NCBI GenBank assembly: GCA_963691705.1
Contig: OY829544.1
Span: forward strand, 41,251,917-41,315,916
Length of the DNA stretch: 64,000 nt
Origin: Viola odorata
Taxonomy: Eukaryota; Streptophyta; Magnoliopsida; Malpighiales; Violaceae
Direction of reading: 5' to 3'
Part shown: positions 1 to 14,419 of the stretch, piece after piece
Layout of the letters: every line of letters starts with the position of its first letter
How positions within the stretch are numbered: position 1 is the stretch's first letter
Notes under the pieces: generated by a model
Seen by the model: only the letters and a program-made list of their open reading frames with translations
Database searches by the model: none
What the model was told of the DNA's origin: nothing
Made by a program: the position numbers and the translations under genes

Positions 1-74
1 GAATTCAAACAAACATCATTGTAAGATCTTCAGTGCCATCCTCTTCATATGCAGGCCGCACCACCTTGTTTCGT

Positions 75-1416
75 TTAGCGAGCCTCGTACTGAACAACTG
101 CGAGAAGGAAAGTTTCCAAATTAGCCAAATTTTCAAGCATTGATGACCGGGAAGTATGAGTGAAAATGGAGCTAAAAGACCATATACGTAATGACCGTCA
201 ACTAGAGAAACAAAACAAAATGATTACTGGGACTTTTGAGTTCAGGTATAGTAATCAGACTCCGTTTGGAGATGCTAACAAAATTCTTAAGCTTCTAATG
301 ATGGCAAAGAAAGTCTACACCTGATCAATAAATGATAGCTGGAAAATGCTATGGAAAAGAAGTATTTATTGCATAAAGCTGTGAATTTCATTTAACTTTC
401 TAGTCAAAGTTTCTCGGGAATTACAGAGTTTCACCACCATAGCAGAAGTTTTAAATACAAAATTACTGCCTTGTTGAAGAATAGACTAAATACATACGAG
501 TAAAAGATTATCATTAAACTAAAGCTGACAGCTTCCAAATCCAAAATATGTAAAGATATCGCTATCAGTAAATCGAACCAAAGATGAAGTTTTCTATCAA
601 AGGGTTCCCAATTATGCCTCCATCAGATTGCCAATTTCTACAAGTAACCTTTTCTTACATAAAGTCAGAGAAGAAAAGGTAACTAATTCACTGATAAAAA
701 TGCTGGAACACCTGAAATCCTCCAAACAAATGAGCAGCATTGGAAAATTCGAGCACTGAACTCGACCCTTCGCAACGCAAGTACAGAACGTACCAATACG
801 AATCCAGAGGTATCCTGGTGGCCATACAAGATTGATTGAAAACAAAGACTAACGGTAGACAGAAGCAGCCGTCTTCCATTAGTAAGAAAATGTTCCCTGA
901 AAAAAACAAGTCTGAGTTTTCTGGATGCAAAACATGGAAAACTATATTCATAGGGTAACTAGCCTAGCTGTTGATAGGGACTACGATAGGTTATCAAGCC
1001 AAAACCGAATGGAAAAGGGTAAAGTTTCAATGGCATATGCTGAAACAAAGCCAAATACACAGCCACAAGTGACGTTTTTTCTGGTAATCGAAATCAAACA
1101 AGCACAAAAACTAAGCAGGGAACAGTAAAAACACACAGCCACAAGCAAGAAAGACAGGGAGAGACAAAAACATACTTGGGCGGGTGCGTTTCTGGTACAG
1201 AATACGGTAGCCACATTCCCTGCACTGGATGACATCCCCAGGCTTCAGAGTATTCTCCATCCCGCAATGTACAACAACCCCACCATAGTTATTCTCTCAA
1301 TTCAACAACACAATCATGAAAAAAGTACGAAAAGAGAGAAAAAGAACTGTTGTTTGAACTTTCAATCGGTAGGTACCGCCGCAGATATAGCTCACTGGTT
1401 CTGGTTGAGGATCCAT
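75..1416 (-). CDS. NRPB12: NRPB12, RNA polymerase II/IV/V subunit 12 (copy 1)
   Basis: This encodes the small zinc-ribbon subunit shared by nuclear RNA polymerases (Rpb12/RPABC4 family). The exons I read are 1377-1416, 1176-1268 and 75-97. They total 156 nt, giving 51 residues plus stop, which is the usual family length. The protein starts [13 protein letters not shown]. Zinc-binding cysteines are at 12, 15, 29 and 32 (CX2C plus CRECGYR), and it ends VQYEAR. Intron 2 (98-1175) is GTATGT...GCAG. Intron 1 (1269-1376) starts GTACCT but must end in AC to give the conserved Asp-Cys-Gly. An upstream AG would instead keep the frame but insert extra residues and spoil the CX2C spacing. RRVV, usual in this family, reads RPIV here. 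A site-II-like TGGGCC lies about 140 bp upstream, fitting a housekeeping gene. Confidence 0.88.
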
Positions 1417-1551
1417 TGCTTCAACAAGTCGTTAGTTAGGGTCTTTGCTTTCTTCTGCTCTGCTGCTCTCTTTGGTCAAAACTATCGCGCTGAAACAACA
1501 ACACTGCTACGTTTTATAGGGCTTTTTCTTACTCTTCTCTCTCAAACTCAA

Positions 1552-1557
1552 GGCCCA
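1552..1557 (-). promoter_or_regulatory. Site II-type TGGGCC element upstream of NRPB12 copy 1
   Basis: GGCCCA on the plus strand reads TGGGCC on the gene strand, about 140 bp before the ATG. The same motif sits at 7585-7590 in the second copy. Such elements are common in promoters of plant translation and transcription housekeeping genes. The functional role is inferred. Confidence 0.4.
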
Positions 1558-1746
1558 AAAACGAAGTCGGTTTTCATACTTTCAACAAGGTTTTTTTTTA
1601 ATTGCTAAATTTTTATAAAAGACAACAAAATAAATAAGTAATTCATATTTTAAGCTAAATTAATTAATTAATTAATGTGGATCAGATGAAAAGAAATTTA
1701 CTTTTATGAAGGGGATAATAGCACAATTTAATTTCTTTCACTTGTA

Positions 1747-1966
1747 CTCTGGTTTTTTTTAAACGACTCTTACTATTTGGGCACGGAAATCGGATGATTT
1801 ATTATTTGACCCCAAAAAATTTCGTACTTTTTTTCGAACGTACATTAATCCTTAACGTAAGCCCGAGAAAAAATTCGGGGCAAAATTGTCTCAAATAGTG
1901 AGTCATCCGAGCTTCTTAATATGCGTGTTCAAATAGTAAAAGTCGTTTAAAACAAACCGGAGAGAG
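1747..1966. mobile_element. MITE with TA target duplication, present only in duplication unit 1
   Basis: The element is flanked by TA at 1745-1746 and 1967-1968. Its inverted ends share TTTTAAACGACT and TACTATTTG. In unit 2 the same place (around 7772) reads GTATTTTATAG with a single TA, so that site is empty. The interior resembles the element at about 31463-31697: both carry an inverted block around AATAGT...TCATC and a GGGG(C/T)AAAATTGTCT stretch. It is a non-autonomous DNA transposon of Stowaway-like type. Confidence 0.78.
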
Positions 1967-2121
1967 TATTTTATAGCGTACCTTTTAGGTAAGGTATTTT
2001 ATTATTTATTTTAAATCAAAAATAATAATATTTTACTTATTAAATATTTATTAAATGCAGAGCGTTAAATATTGAGTTCGAATCTTCTATTAATATTGTT
2101 TTTTACAAAGAAATTACAGTA

Positions 2122-2130
2122 GAAGTATGA
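2122..2130. other. Empty target site for the MULE insertion seen in unit 2
   Basis: GAAGTATGA occurs once here. In unit 2 it occurs on both sides of the inserted element, at 7924-7932 and 9559-9567. The pre-insertion sequence is therefore preserved. Confidence 0.9.
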
Positions 2131-2527
2131 ATAAATATTTTTTTTATCATTTTTAAATTATAAATTGGAATTTTCCCTTTACTTTTATTCTTAAGAAAAC
2201 AATCAGGAAGAAAAGAGAAACATACAACTGTGCTGTCCAAATACCAAAGCACCCCTCTCTTGTCCTAAAGGTCCCGTCATCAACGAGGCATCTGTTTGTT
2301 CTACAATGGCAGGGGCCCACTAAGGAAGTTGTAGCTCAAATTCCTCACTTCTTCAAAGCTTCCATCTCCCACTATACCCATTTTCGACTTTACTCTTATT
2401 CCTCATCTTTTGTGTTGTTTTATCTTTCTTTGTCCTATTTTCCCAATACATACATACCGCATTGTGCTTGAAGCAGGAAGCTAGTAACAGAAGCGATTCA
2501 ATATTTCACACATTTGGGTTGCCTAAG

Positions 2528-4216
2528 ATGGAGATTTCGTTGATGGGTTCATTGGGTTCTCATGTATTTGTCAGAAGCTTGCCTGAGAAGACTGTAAAGT
2601 GTTCATCTTTAAGCCAAAAGGAGAGGGTCAGCCTGAGTTTCCAATGTTCAAAGTTTAAGCCTTGCCAAAAAAAAATTGTGATGTGCAAGACTGAATTTGC
2701 TGACTTTGAAAAGAGAACAAGCCCAAATGAGGTAACCTACAAAATCTTTCTCAGTGAGTAGTTATCTTTTGGTGTTTTATGTTGGATATCTTGGTTCTGT
2801 TTCTGTGGTGCTTCATTCTTGTTTTGTGCTGCTCATTAGAATGTTAATTAAATGTTGAGCTTCCTGGGATTGAAATGATTAGGAAAGGAAGGGACCTTTA
2901 CTTGGTTTGCTTCTCTGTATGGAGTAACAATATTTCGAAAGTGAGAGAAAAATATAAGATTGGGAACTTGCTTGGGATAGGTTTAGTGCATAGTCTAATA
3001 TTGGAATTCATCAAAGATATATTGGATCACTTCGTAACTGGTCGATTCCCATTGAACTATTTTTTTAATTATCTTATGAGTGCCATCTTCCATTTGTTAG
3101 GAAGCTACAAGTCACTGTTATTTTCTTAAGTTATTTTTTTGCCCATTTACTTGAATTTTGAAGGTCTTTTACCAGTTATGAATATTTTTGAAGTTCATTT
3201 GAATTTGAATTATTTTGTGTTGAAGATCAGAAAAGAAATAGCGGGATGCTATGAACTCGTACACAGACTTGGAAGGGGAGTTGTCTATTTGGGTTCTTCC
3301 AGAATGGGGCCTGGTCATCCACATTACTTGCAAGCAACGGAGCTGGGTAGAGAGGCAAGTAAACTCACAACAAGTCACATTCTACTTTCATCTTCATGCA
3401 TTTGTTAGCATTTTGGAGCATTGCACCATCTGTCAAGTTTTGTCTGGTAGATAGGATTTTCAAGAAACAAAACCTGCATCAATGTGGACACTTTTTCCTA
3501 ATGCGTGAGATTTCAGCCCTGAATTCTTATGACTTTTGCACTCTCCTGCCTTTTATAGGTTGCAAAGCTTTTGGACTGTACTTCATGGACAGGTGCTGGT
3601 CCAGGCCTAATGGATGCCGCTATTAAAGGTGCACTTGAAGCTGGAAAACCTGTTGCTGGATTTAAGATAGCAAGAGAGTCTGGTGAATGGACAGCTTCAA
3701 ATTTTCACCCTTATTTACCATCAGAAACCTATCAAACATGCAGGTGAATTTTTTGATTGCTAGACTTGAACATTTCTAATTTTTTGGAAGAAAAGAAAAT
3801 TAGTGAGTCATTTTGTGTGAAATGTTAGGTTTTTCTCTGCAAGAAAGCATGGGCTAATGGATGCTGCTGTTAGAAATACTAGTTCTGATAGGACAGCCGT
3901 AATTGCTCTCCCGGGTGGAATTGGTACTCTAGATGAGATGTTTGAGATTTTATTATTGATTCAGCTGGAAAGGATTGGATCAGAGCTTCCGGTTCCCTTC
4001 CTCGTGATGAACTATGATTCATACTACGAGAAGCTCTTCGACTTTCTTGCTGATTGTGAGGATTGGGGTACTGTCTCCAAAGGAGAGGTTGCATCACTTT
4101 GGAAGGCATTTGACAACAACTCAGAAGCTTTGGCCTACTTGACAAACTTCTACGATCTTTCTTCCACCGACACCGAGACGCAAGCACTTGGAACTAAGAT
4201 TGCAAGTTCTCATTGA
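2528..4216 (+). CDS. LOG-like / TIGR00730 Rossmann-fold protein (copy 1)
   Basis: This belongs to the putative lysine decarboxylase / LONELY GUY-related superfamily. Proven LOG members release free cytokinin bases from cytokinin nucleotides; this longer subtype has no activity that I can assign. The exons are 2528-2731, 3226-3354, 3559-3743 and 3829-4216 (906 nt, 301 aa). The first about 65 residues are rich in Ser, Lys and Cys and look like a plastid transit peptide. YLGSS (89-93), GAGPGLMDA (123-131) and the signature PGGIGTLDE (201-209) are intact. Intron 2 (3355-3558) has a GC donor, AG|GCAAGT. The ATG at 2528 is the first in frame after the leader. It is divergent from NRPB12, with about 1.1 kb between the two starts. 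Confidence 0.88.
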
Positions 4217-6109
4217 ACAGGTTATTGACAAAGTTTTTTCACAAGTTGCCTGTTATAGGGATTTGATATCAGATTAGCTAACTCGAACAGGCGGTAGCAC
4301 CTCCAGTCATTAGCATCATCAATCAAAATTGTTATAGCAGTTGGTAAGATTAGTTAATTGGTTGTTAAAATTATGATATTTTGATGATGAAATAAATTTG
4401 CATTTAAATTGTGAAGAAATAATCCATATTCTGGTCAATAGATATAAATAAGCGTGGTGGTTAGTTTCCCCAGCGGAGGAAATTTTCCTTTCCTTTCCTT
4501 TTTTTTTTCTTTTTCTAGTTATCTAAAATATCTGTTTTTTTCCCAATGAAAAACTAGAGATCCTTTTTTATTTCGTACTAAATATGAAGATGTTTTAGAT
4601 TAGAAAACTAAAGATTGTGTTCACTGTGACAAATATTTCCGAAAAAATTAAATAAGTGTAGGGATAAAGATGAATATATACCTGAACCATATTGTAATAA
4701 AATAAAATAAATAGGGTTAGTTTTGTTCGAAAATAAAACCATTAAGTAGAAAAGAATTAGAAAAACCTGTTTTCCAAATTGGAACAGCGTCAGCCTGAGG
4801 TAAAAATTAAGGAAACGGCAATATGCCGTTTTCAACGCTGGGAAAATTTCTTTTTCAGTTGTGTTTAGAAAAACTTCAAAGAACGCAACCTCCTATTTTC
4901 ATTCTCTGTTTCCAAATTTTGCAGATTTTTTTTGGAAATTTTCATCTGCCGAACGCAGCCTAACGTTTTCTATCACTTATTAGTTTTCCGATCCCCCTCC
5001 CAATTTCTCTCTCCGGCGGTCAGTTTTGGTTAACAATAACCAAAAAAGAGGATGAAATGAAAGTTTGACTATTTTCAAGATGTTTCTCATCTTTTAAGAG
5101 AAGGAGGAGAGGTCTCGCCGGAAGTACCATAGAATTGTTTACGTCCGGGAGATTCGGCATAACTCAAATCAATTACCATATGTAATACGAACAATCTCAA
5201 TCACCATTCCCTATTTTCCATCAAGGTTCAAACAATTCCGCCGTGCAATGGCATCGCCGTCATCTTTTCATGTAGTTGATTTTTTTTAGAATTATAGATA
5301 TCTCATCTTATATGGCCGTTGATGGTCCGAAGGACAACAACACACAACCGGTATACCCATTTTTTTACAAAACTGCGGGCCGGCAGTTTACCAGCCATAA
5401 CGTTGTCATCATCATCAAAGCTCAAGTGAATCAGATATGGGAATGAACGACGATTTACATTTTTTTACTCTTTTCCAATATTTTAAGTTCGGTTTTTATG
5501 ATATAAAATGCTTAACCTTTATGTTGTCTCCTTGGAAAAAATCTACTAATCCATGACACGTGGACGTTATTGAGCAAGTGTGGCTCAAATCAATAGCAAA
5601 ATGTAAAGAAAAAATAGAGTGATAAGAGTTGGTTGGTTCATCTTAACTTAACTTCTTACACCATTCTAGTATCCTGCTGTCAGACCTTCAATGTTCTTTT
5701 GCTCCAGCAAGCTACAAAATATATCCGTCTTACAGATATGTTTCTCCATTTTCGGAACAAACCCAGTTCTGCAATTCTGACATTAACGTTCCAAACACAA
5801 ACAAGAAAATGCTACCAAACCCTAGTGTAACCATGGAAGTTGAAGTACATATTAAAACCACTATGGCATTGCCACCTTGTTCCAAACACAAACTTTCAGG
5901 TTTTAACCCATCAACCGGTCACATATGGCACAAAAACTTGCACCATTCACACTTACCCAAAACACATACGTACTTATAAAGATGACAAACAAGCCGCATT
6001 GCTAGTCCTAAAATGGTTTCTTAACAAACTACACAGAATTCAAACAAACATCATTGTAAGATCTTCAGTGCCATCCTCTTCATATGCAGGCCGCACCACC
6101 TTGTTTCGT

Positions 6110-7451
6110 TTAGCGAGCCTCGTACTGAACAACTGCGAGAAGGAAAGTTTCCAAATTAGCCAAATTTTCAAGCATTGATGACCGGGAAGTATGAGTGAAA
6201 ATGGAGCTAAAAGACCATATACGTAATGACCGTCAACTAGAGAAACAAAACAAAATGATTACTGGGACTTTTGAGTTCAGGTATAGTAATCAGACTCCGT
6301 TTGGAGATGCTAACAAAATTCTTAAGCTTCTAATGATGGCAAAGAAAGTCTACACCTGATCAATAAATGATAGCTGGAAAATGCTATGGAAAAGAAGTAT
6401 TTATTGCATAAAGCTGTGAATTTCATTTAACTTTCTAGTCAAAGTTTCTCGGGAATTACAGAGTTGCACCACCATAGCAGAAGTTTTAAATACAAAATTA
6501 CTGCCTTGTTGAAGAATAAACTAAATCCATACGAGTAAAAGACTATCATTAAACTAAAGCTGACAGCTTCCAAATCCAAAATATGTAAAGATATCGCTAT
6601 CAGTAAAACGAACCAAAGCTGAAGTTTTCTATCAAAGAGTTCCCAATTATGCCTCCATCAGATTGCCAATTTCTACAAGTAACCTTTTCTTACATAAAGT
6701 CAGAGAAGAAAAGGTAACTAATTCACTGATAAAAATGCTGGAACACCTGAAATCCTCCAAACAAATGAGCAGCATTGGAAAATTCGAGCACTGAACTCGA
6801 CCCTTCGCAACGCAAGTACAGAACGTACCAATACGAATCCAGAGGTATCCTGGAGGCCATACAAGATTGATTGAAAACAAAGACTAACGGTAGACAGAAG
6901 CAACCGTCTTCCATTACTAGGAAAATGTTCCCTGAATAAAAACAAGTCTGAGTTGTCTGGATGCAAAACATGGAAAACTATATTCATAGGGTAACTAGCC
7001 TAGCTGTTGATAGGGACTACGATAGGTTATCAAGCCAAAACCGAATGGAAAAGGGTAAAGTTTCAATGGCATATGCTGAAACAAAGCCAAATACACAGCC
7101 ACAAGTGACGTTTTTTCTGGTAATCGAAATCAAACAAGCACAAAAACTAAGCAGGGAAGAGTAAAAACACACAGCCAAAAGCAAGAAAGACAGGGAGAGA
7201 CAAAAACATACTTGGGCGGGTGCGTTTCTGGTACAGAATACGGTAGCCACATTCCCTGCACTGGATGACATCCCCAGGCTTCAGAGTATTCTCCATCCCG
7301 CAATGTACAACAACCCCACCATAGTTATTCTCTCAATTCAACAACACAATCATGAAAAAGTACGAACAGAGAGAAAAAGAACCGTTGTTTGAACTTTCAA
7401 TCGGTACGTACCGCCACAGATATAGCTTACTGGTTCTGGTTGAGGATCCAT
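6110..7451 (-). CDS. NRPB12: NRPB12, RNA polymerase II/IV/V subunit 12 (copy 2)
   Basis: This is the duplicate of the gene at 75-1416. Exons are 7412-7451, 7212-7304 and 6110-6132, again 156 nt and 51 residues. The four zinc-ribbon cysteines and the VQYEAR C-terminus are kept, and the exon changes I see against copy 1 are silent (GTG to GTA, TGC to TGT). The odd first intron is the same: GTACGT donor and a TTGTAC end directly before the conserved AT-TGC-GGG codons. Both copies look equally able to encode the protein. A MULE-type insertion (7933-9558) lies about 480 bp upstream of this copy's start, between it and its divergent partner. Confidence 0.88.
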
Positions 7452-7584
7452 TGCTTCAACAAGTCGTTGGTTAGGGTCTTTGCTTTCTTCTGCTCTGCTG
7501 CTCTCTTTGGTCAAAACTATCGCGCTGAGACAACAACACTGCTACGTTTTATAGGGCCTTTTCTTACTCCTGTCTCAAACTGAA

Positions 7585-7590
7585 GGCCCA
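7585..7590 (-). promoter_or_regulatory. Site II-type TGGGCC element upstream of NRPB12 copy 2
   Basis: GGCCCA on the plus strand, about 135 bp before the ATG on the gene strand. It corresponds to the motif at 1552-1557 in copy 1. The role is inferred from motif and position only. Confidence 0.4.
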
Positions 7591-7932
7591 AAACCGAAGT
7601 CGGTTTTCATACATTAAACAAGGTTTTTTTTTTTTAATTGTTAATTTTTTATAAAAGAAAACAAAATAAATAAGTAATTCATATTTTAAGCTAAATTAAA
7701 TAATTAAATAATGTGGATCAGATGAAAAGAAATTTATTTTTATGAAGGAGATAATAGCACAATTTAATTTGTATTTTATAGCGTACCTTACTTTTTAAGT
7801 AACGTATTTTATTATTTATTTTAAATCAAAAATAGTAGTAATATTTTACTTATTAAATACAGAGCGTTAAATATTGAGTTCGAATCTTCTATTAATATTA
7901 TTTTTGACAAAGAGATTACAATAGAAGTATGA

Positions 7933-9558
7933 AGGGAAAAGGCACCCTCGGGTCCCTATGGATATTATTTTCATTTTAGTCAGTCCTATTTTTTGAATTT
8001 GGTTCAATTGGGTCCTAACCGTTAGCTCCGTTAACCACCCCAGGTCCCTTCCGTCTAAAACGACGGTAACAGACGTTTTTTCCGTTAACTATCATTATTT
8101 TATTATTATTTCTGACACGTGACAGTTTTATTATTTAATTAATTAAAAAATTCAGAAAAAATATAATTAATCAAAAAAATTTAAAAAACAATGTAATTAA
8201 TTTAAAAATTAAGAAAAATAAAATAATTATTTTTTCCTTTTTTTCTTTTATTATCTAATTAATTTAAAAAATTTAGAAAATAATATAATTATTTTTAAAA
8301 ATTCAGAAAAAAATATAATTAATTAATAAAATTAGAAAAAAAATATAATTAATTTATAAAAATCAATGTAATTAATTTAAAATTTCATAAAAAATTATAA
8401 TTAATTAAAAAATTCAGAAAAATAATGTAATTAATTTAAAAATTCAAAAAATAATATAATTATTTTTTTCTTTTATTATCTCTTATTTCATTTATTTTCA
8501 CTTCTCCTCCTTTTATCTTTTCTTCTTTCTATTTCTTTCTTTCTTTCCCTAGTCAAATGTAAATAATGTAAACAGTGTAATTAATTTTATTTCATGTCCA
8601 TACATAAAAAAATGAGCCACCTTTACATGACCACTCATCTCGCCTGCCACGCTCCACTGCCCAGATCGCCAACCAAACCCAACACCGTCGCCCTCTCTTC
8701 ATCATCTCTCTTATACTGCAAAAAGAAATATTAATTTATGTTATTTTTTGAAATAATTAATAAAACTATTTTTGAGATACTTTTGAAAAGAGGAGGAGAA
8801 GTGAAAATAAAGGAAATAAGAGATAATAAAATTAAAAATTAAAAAATTAATTATATTATTTTTCTAAAATTTTAAATTAATTACATTATTTTTCTGAGTT
8901 TATTTAATTAATTATATTTTTTTCTGAGTTTATAAATTAATTAAATTTTTTAATTATTTTCTGATTTTTTAAAATTAATTACATTATTTTTTTGATTTTT
9001 TATAAATTAATTACATTATTTTTCTGAATTTTATAATTAATTATATTTTTTTTCTGAAATTTTAAATTAATTACATTGTTTTTTATAAATTAATTATTTT
9101 TTTTGTTCTAATTTTTTTAATTAATTATATTTTTTTCTTAATTTTTAAATTAATTACATTATTTTCTGAATTTTTTAAAATAATTAAATGATTTTCTGAA
9201 TTTTGAAAATTAATTAAATAATAAAACTGATTTTTTAAAAATTAATGAGATAATAAAATAGAAAAATAAAAAAATAATTATATTATTTTTCTGAATTTTT
9301 AAATTAATTACATTATTTTTAATTAATTATATTTTTTGTGAATTTTTTAATTAATTAAATAATAAACTGATACGTATCAGAAATAATAATAAAATAATGA
9401 TAGTTAACTGTAAAAAGCGTCTGCTACCGTCGATTTAGACAGAAGAGACCTGGGATGGAGAACGGAGCTAATGGTTAGGACCCAATTGAACCAAATTCAA
9501 AAATAGGACTGACTAAGATAAAAATAATAATGATAGGGACCCCTAGGTGTTTTTTCCC
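7933..9558. mobile_element. Non-autonomous MULE-type element with long terminal inverted repeats
   Basis: The 1626-bp insertion is flanked by a perfect 9-bp duplication, GAAGTATGA, typical of Mutator-like elements. The ends are inverted copies of more than 200 bp; shared blocks include TTGGTTCAATTGGGTCCTAA and TTAGTCAGTCCTATTTTT. The interior is almost pure A/T with recurring AATTAATTA and TTCAGAAAAA, and it also reads as a large imperfect hairpin. It has no ORF of note. The empty site survives at 2122-2130 in the other duplication unit, so it inserted after the duplication (or was lost from unit 1). It lies between the divergent NRPB12 and LOG-like genes. Confidence 0.9.
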
Positions 9559-9963
9559 GAAGTATGAATAATTTTTTTTATTATTATTTTTAAATTATAA
9601 ATTGGAATTTTCCCTTTACTTATTCTTAAGAAAACAATCAGGAAGAAAAGAAAAACATACAACTGTGCTGTCCAAATACCAAAGCACCCCTCTTTTGTCC
9701 TAAAGGGTCCAGCCATCAACGAGGCGTCTGTTTGTTCTACAATGGTAGTGGCACACTAAGCAAGTTGGAGCTCAAATTCCTCACTTCTTCAAAGCTTCCA
9801 TCTTCCACTATACCCATTTTCGACTTTACTCTTATTCCTCATCTTTTGTGTTGTTTTATCTTTCTTTGTCCTATTTTTCCAATACATACATACCGCATTG
9901 TGCTTGAAGCAGGAAGCTAGTAACAGAAGCGATTCAATATTTCACACATTTGGGTTGCCTAAG

Positions 9964-11652
9964 ATGGAGATTTCGTTGATGGGTTCGTTGGGTTCTCATG
10001 TATTTGTCACGAGCTTGCCTGAGAAGACTGTAAAGTGTTCATCTTTAAGCCAAAAGGAGAGGGTCAGCCTGAGTTTCCAATGTTCAAAGTTTAAGCCTTG
10101 CCAAAGAAAAATTGTGATGCGCAAGAATGAATTTGCTGACTTTGAAAAGAGAACAAGCCCAAATGAGGTAACCTACAAAATCTTTCGCAGTGAGTAGTTT
10201 TCTTTTGGTGTTTTATGTTGGATATCTTGGTTCTGTTTCTGTGGTGCTTCATTCTTGTTTTGTGCTGCTCATTAGAATGTTAATTAAATGTTGAGCTTCC
10301 TGGGATTGAAATGATTAGGAAAGGAAGTGACCTTTAATTGGTTTGCTTCTCTGTATGGAGTAACAGTATTTCGAAAGTGAGAGAAAAATATAAGATTGGG
10401 AACTTGCTTGGGATAGGTTTAGTGCATAGTCTAATATTGGAATTCATCAAAGATATATTGGATCACTTCGTAACTGGTCGATTCCCATTGAACTATTTTT
10501 TTAATTATCTTATGAGTGCCATCTTCCATTTGTTAGGAAGCTACAAGTCACTGTTATTTTCTTAAGTTATTTTTTTGCCCATTTACTTGAATTTTGAAGG
10601 TCTTTTACCAGTTATGAATATTTTTGAAGTTCATTTGAATTTGAATTATTTTGTGTTGAAGATCAGAAAAGAAATAGCGGGATGCTATGAACTCATACAC
10701 AGACTTGGAAGGGGAGTTGTCTATTTGGGTTCTTCCAGAATGGGGCCTGATCATCCACATTACTTGCAAGCAACGGAGCTGGGTAGAGAGGCAAGTAAAC
10801 TCACAACAAGTCACATTCTACTTTCATCTTCATGCATTTGTTAGCATTTTGGAGCATTGCACCATCTGTCAAGTTTTGTCTGGTAGATAGGATTTTCAAG
10901 AAACAAAACCTGCATCAATGTGGACACTTTTTCCTAATGCGTGAGATTTCAACCCTGAATTCTTATGACTTTTGCACTCTCCTGCCTTTTATAGGTTGCA
11001 AAGCTTTTGGACTGTACTTCATGGACAGGTGCTGGTCCAGGCCTAATGGATGCCGCTATTAAAGGTGCACTTGAAGCTGGAAAACCTGTTGCTGGATTTA
11101 AGATAGCAAGAGAGTCTGGTGAATGGACAGCTTCAAATTTTCACCCTTATTTACCATCAGAAACCTATCATACATGCAGGTGAATTTTTTGATTGCTAGA
11201 CTTGAACATTTCTAATTTTTTGGAAGAAAAGAAAATTAGCGAGTCATTTTGTGTGAAATGTTAGGTTTTTCTCTGCAAGAAAGCATGGGCTAATGGATGC
11301 TGCTGTTAGAAATACTAGTTCTGATAGGACAGCCGTAATTGCTCTCCCGGGTGGAATTGGTACTCTAGATGAGATGTTTGAGATTTTAGCATTGATTCAG
11401 ATGGAAAGGATTGGATCAGAGCTTCCAGTTCCCTTCCTCGTGATGAACTATGATTCATACTACGAGAAGCTCTTCGACTTTCTTGCTGATTGTGAGGATT
11501 GGGGTACTGTCTCCGAAGGAGAGGTTGCATCACTTTGGAAGGCATTTGACAACAACTCAGAAGCTTTGGCCTACTTGACAAACTTCTACGATCTTTCTTC
11601 CACCGACACCGAGACGCAAGCACTTGGAACTAAGATTGCAAGTTCTCATTGA
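9964..11652 (+). CDS. LOG-like / TIGR00730 Rossmann-fold protein (copy 2)
   Basis: This is the duplicate of 2528-4216, with exons 9964-10167, 10662-10790, 10995-11179 and 11265-11652 (301 aa). Frame, splice sites and the PGGIGTLDE signature are conserved, including the GC donor of intron 2 (10791). I count about nine amino-acid differences from copy 1, for example ALIQMER for LLIQLER just after the signature, and Asp for Gly after MGP. Several changes are in the putative transit peptide. No stop or frameshift is seen, so both copies look functional. Its upstream region now contains the MULE insertion, which could alter expression. Confidence 0.88.
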
Positions 11653-11915
11653 ACAGGTTATTGACAAAGTTTTTTCACAAGTTGCCTGTTATAGGATTTG
11701 TGATCAGATTAGCTAACTCGAACAGGTGGTATCACCTCCAGTCATTAGCATCATCAATCAAAATTGTTATAGCAGTTGCTAAGATTAGTTAATTGGTTAA
11801 AATTATGATATTTTGATGATGAAATAAATTTGCATTTAAATTGTGAAGAAATAATCCATATTCTGGTCAATAGAATAATCAAATAACTACTAGTGTGCTA
11901 AAAGTTACAAAGAAA

Positions 11916-14341
<2,426 letters not shown>

Positions 14342-14406
14342 TTAGTTTTTTGAGGTATTAGACAGTATTTTGTGGATTATGAGGTAGGACTGTAGGGGGA
14401 TACTGA

Positions 14407-14414
14407 TTTATATA
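14407..14414 (-). promoter_or_regulatory. TATA-box candidate for the CDC48 copy
   Basis: TATATAAA on the minus strand, about 108 bp upstream of the ATG at 14299. The spacing fits a plant core promoter and argues weakly against a promoterless retrocopy. Confidence 0.4.
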
Positions 14415-14419
14415 AGTTG

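Larger units (their letters stand above)
1..4442. repeat. Tandem segmental duplication, unit 1 (left part lies outside the window)
   Basis: Position 1 matches position 6036, and near-identical sequence continues until 4442, which matches 11874. The unit carries NRPB12 (minus) and a LOG-like gene (plus) head to head. Homology stops at 4442/4443 in this copy and at 11874/11875 in the other. This suggests the second unit begins about 4443 and the start of this unit lies before the window. Apart from two transposon insertions, the copies differ by scattered substitutions and short indels, so the duplication is fairly recent. Confidence 0.9.
4443..11874. repeat. Tandem segmental duplication, unit 2
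   Basis: This is the second copy of the NRPB12/LOG-like block. 6036-7923 matches 1-2121 and 9568-11874 matches 2131-4442. It is about 1.4 kb longer across the intergenic part because of a MULE-type insertion at 7933-9558, and it lacks the MITE that unit 1 carries at 1747-1966. 4443-6035 has no partner inside the window and is inferred to be the left part of this unit. I recognise no gene in 4443-6035; it is AT-rich, with short ORFs that have no visible domain. Confidence 0.85.

Noticed and set aside
2080..2100. tRNA B-box-like GAGTTCGAATC
   Set aside because: No matching A box or cloverleaf could be built around it.
2462..2527. Longer N-terminus for the LOG-like protein upstream of the ATG at 2528
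   Set aside because: The upstream in-frame start is TTG, not ATG. The first true ATG is at 2528, and both copies agree.
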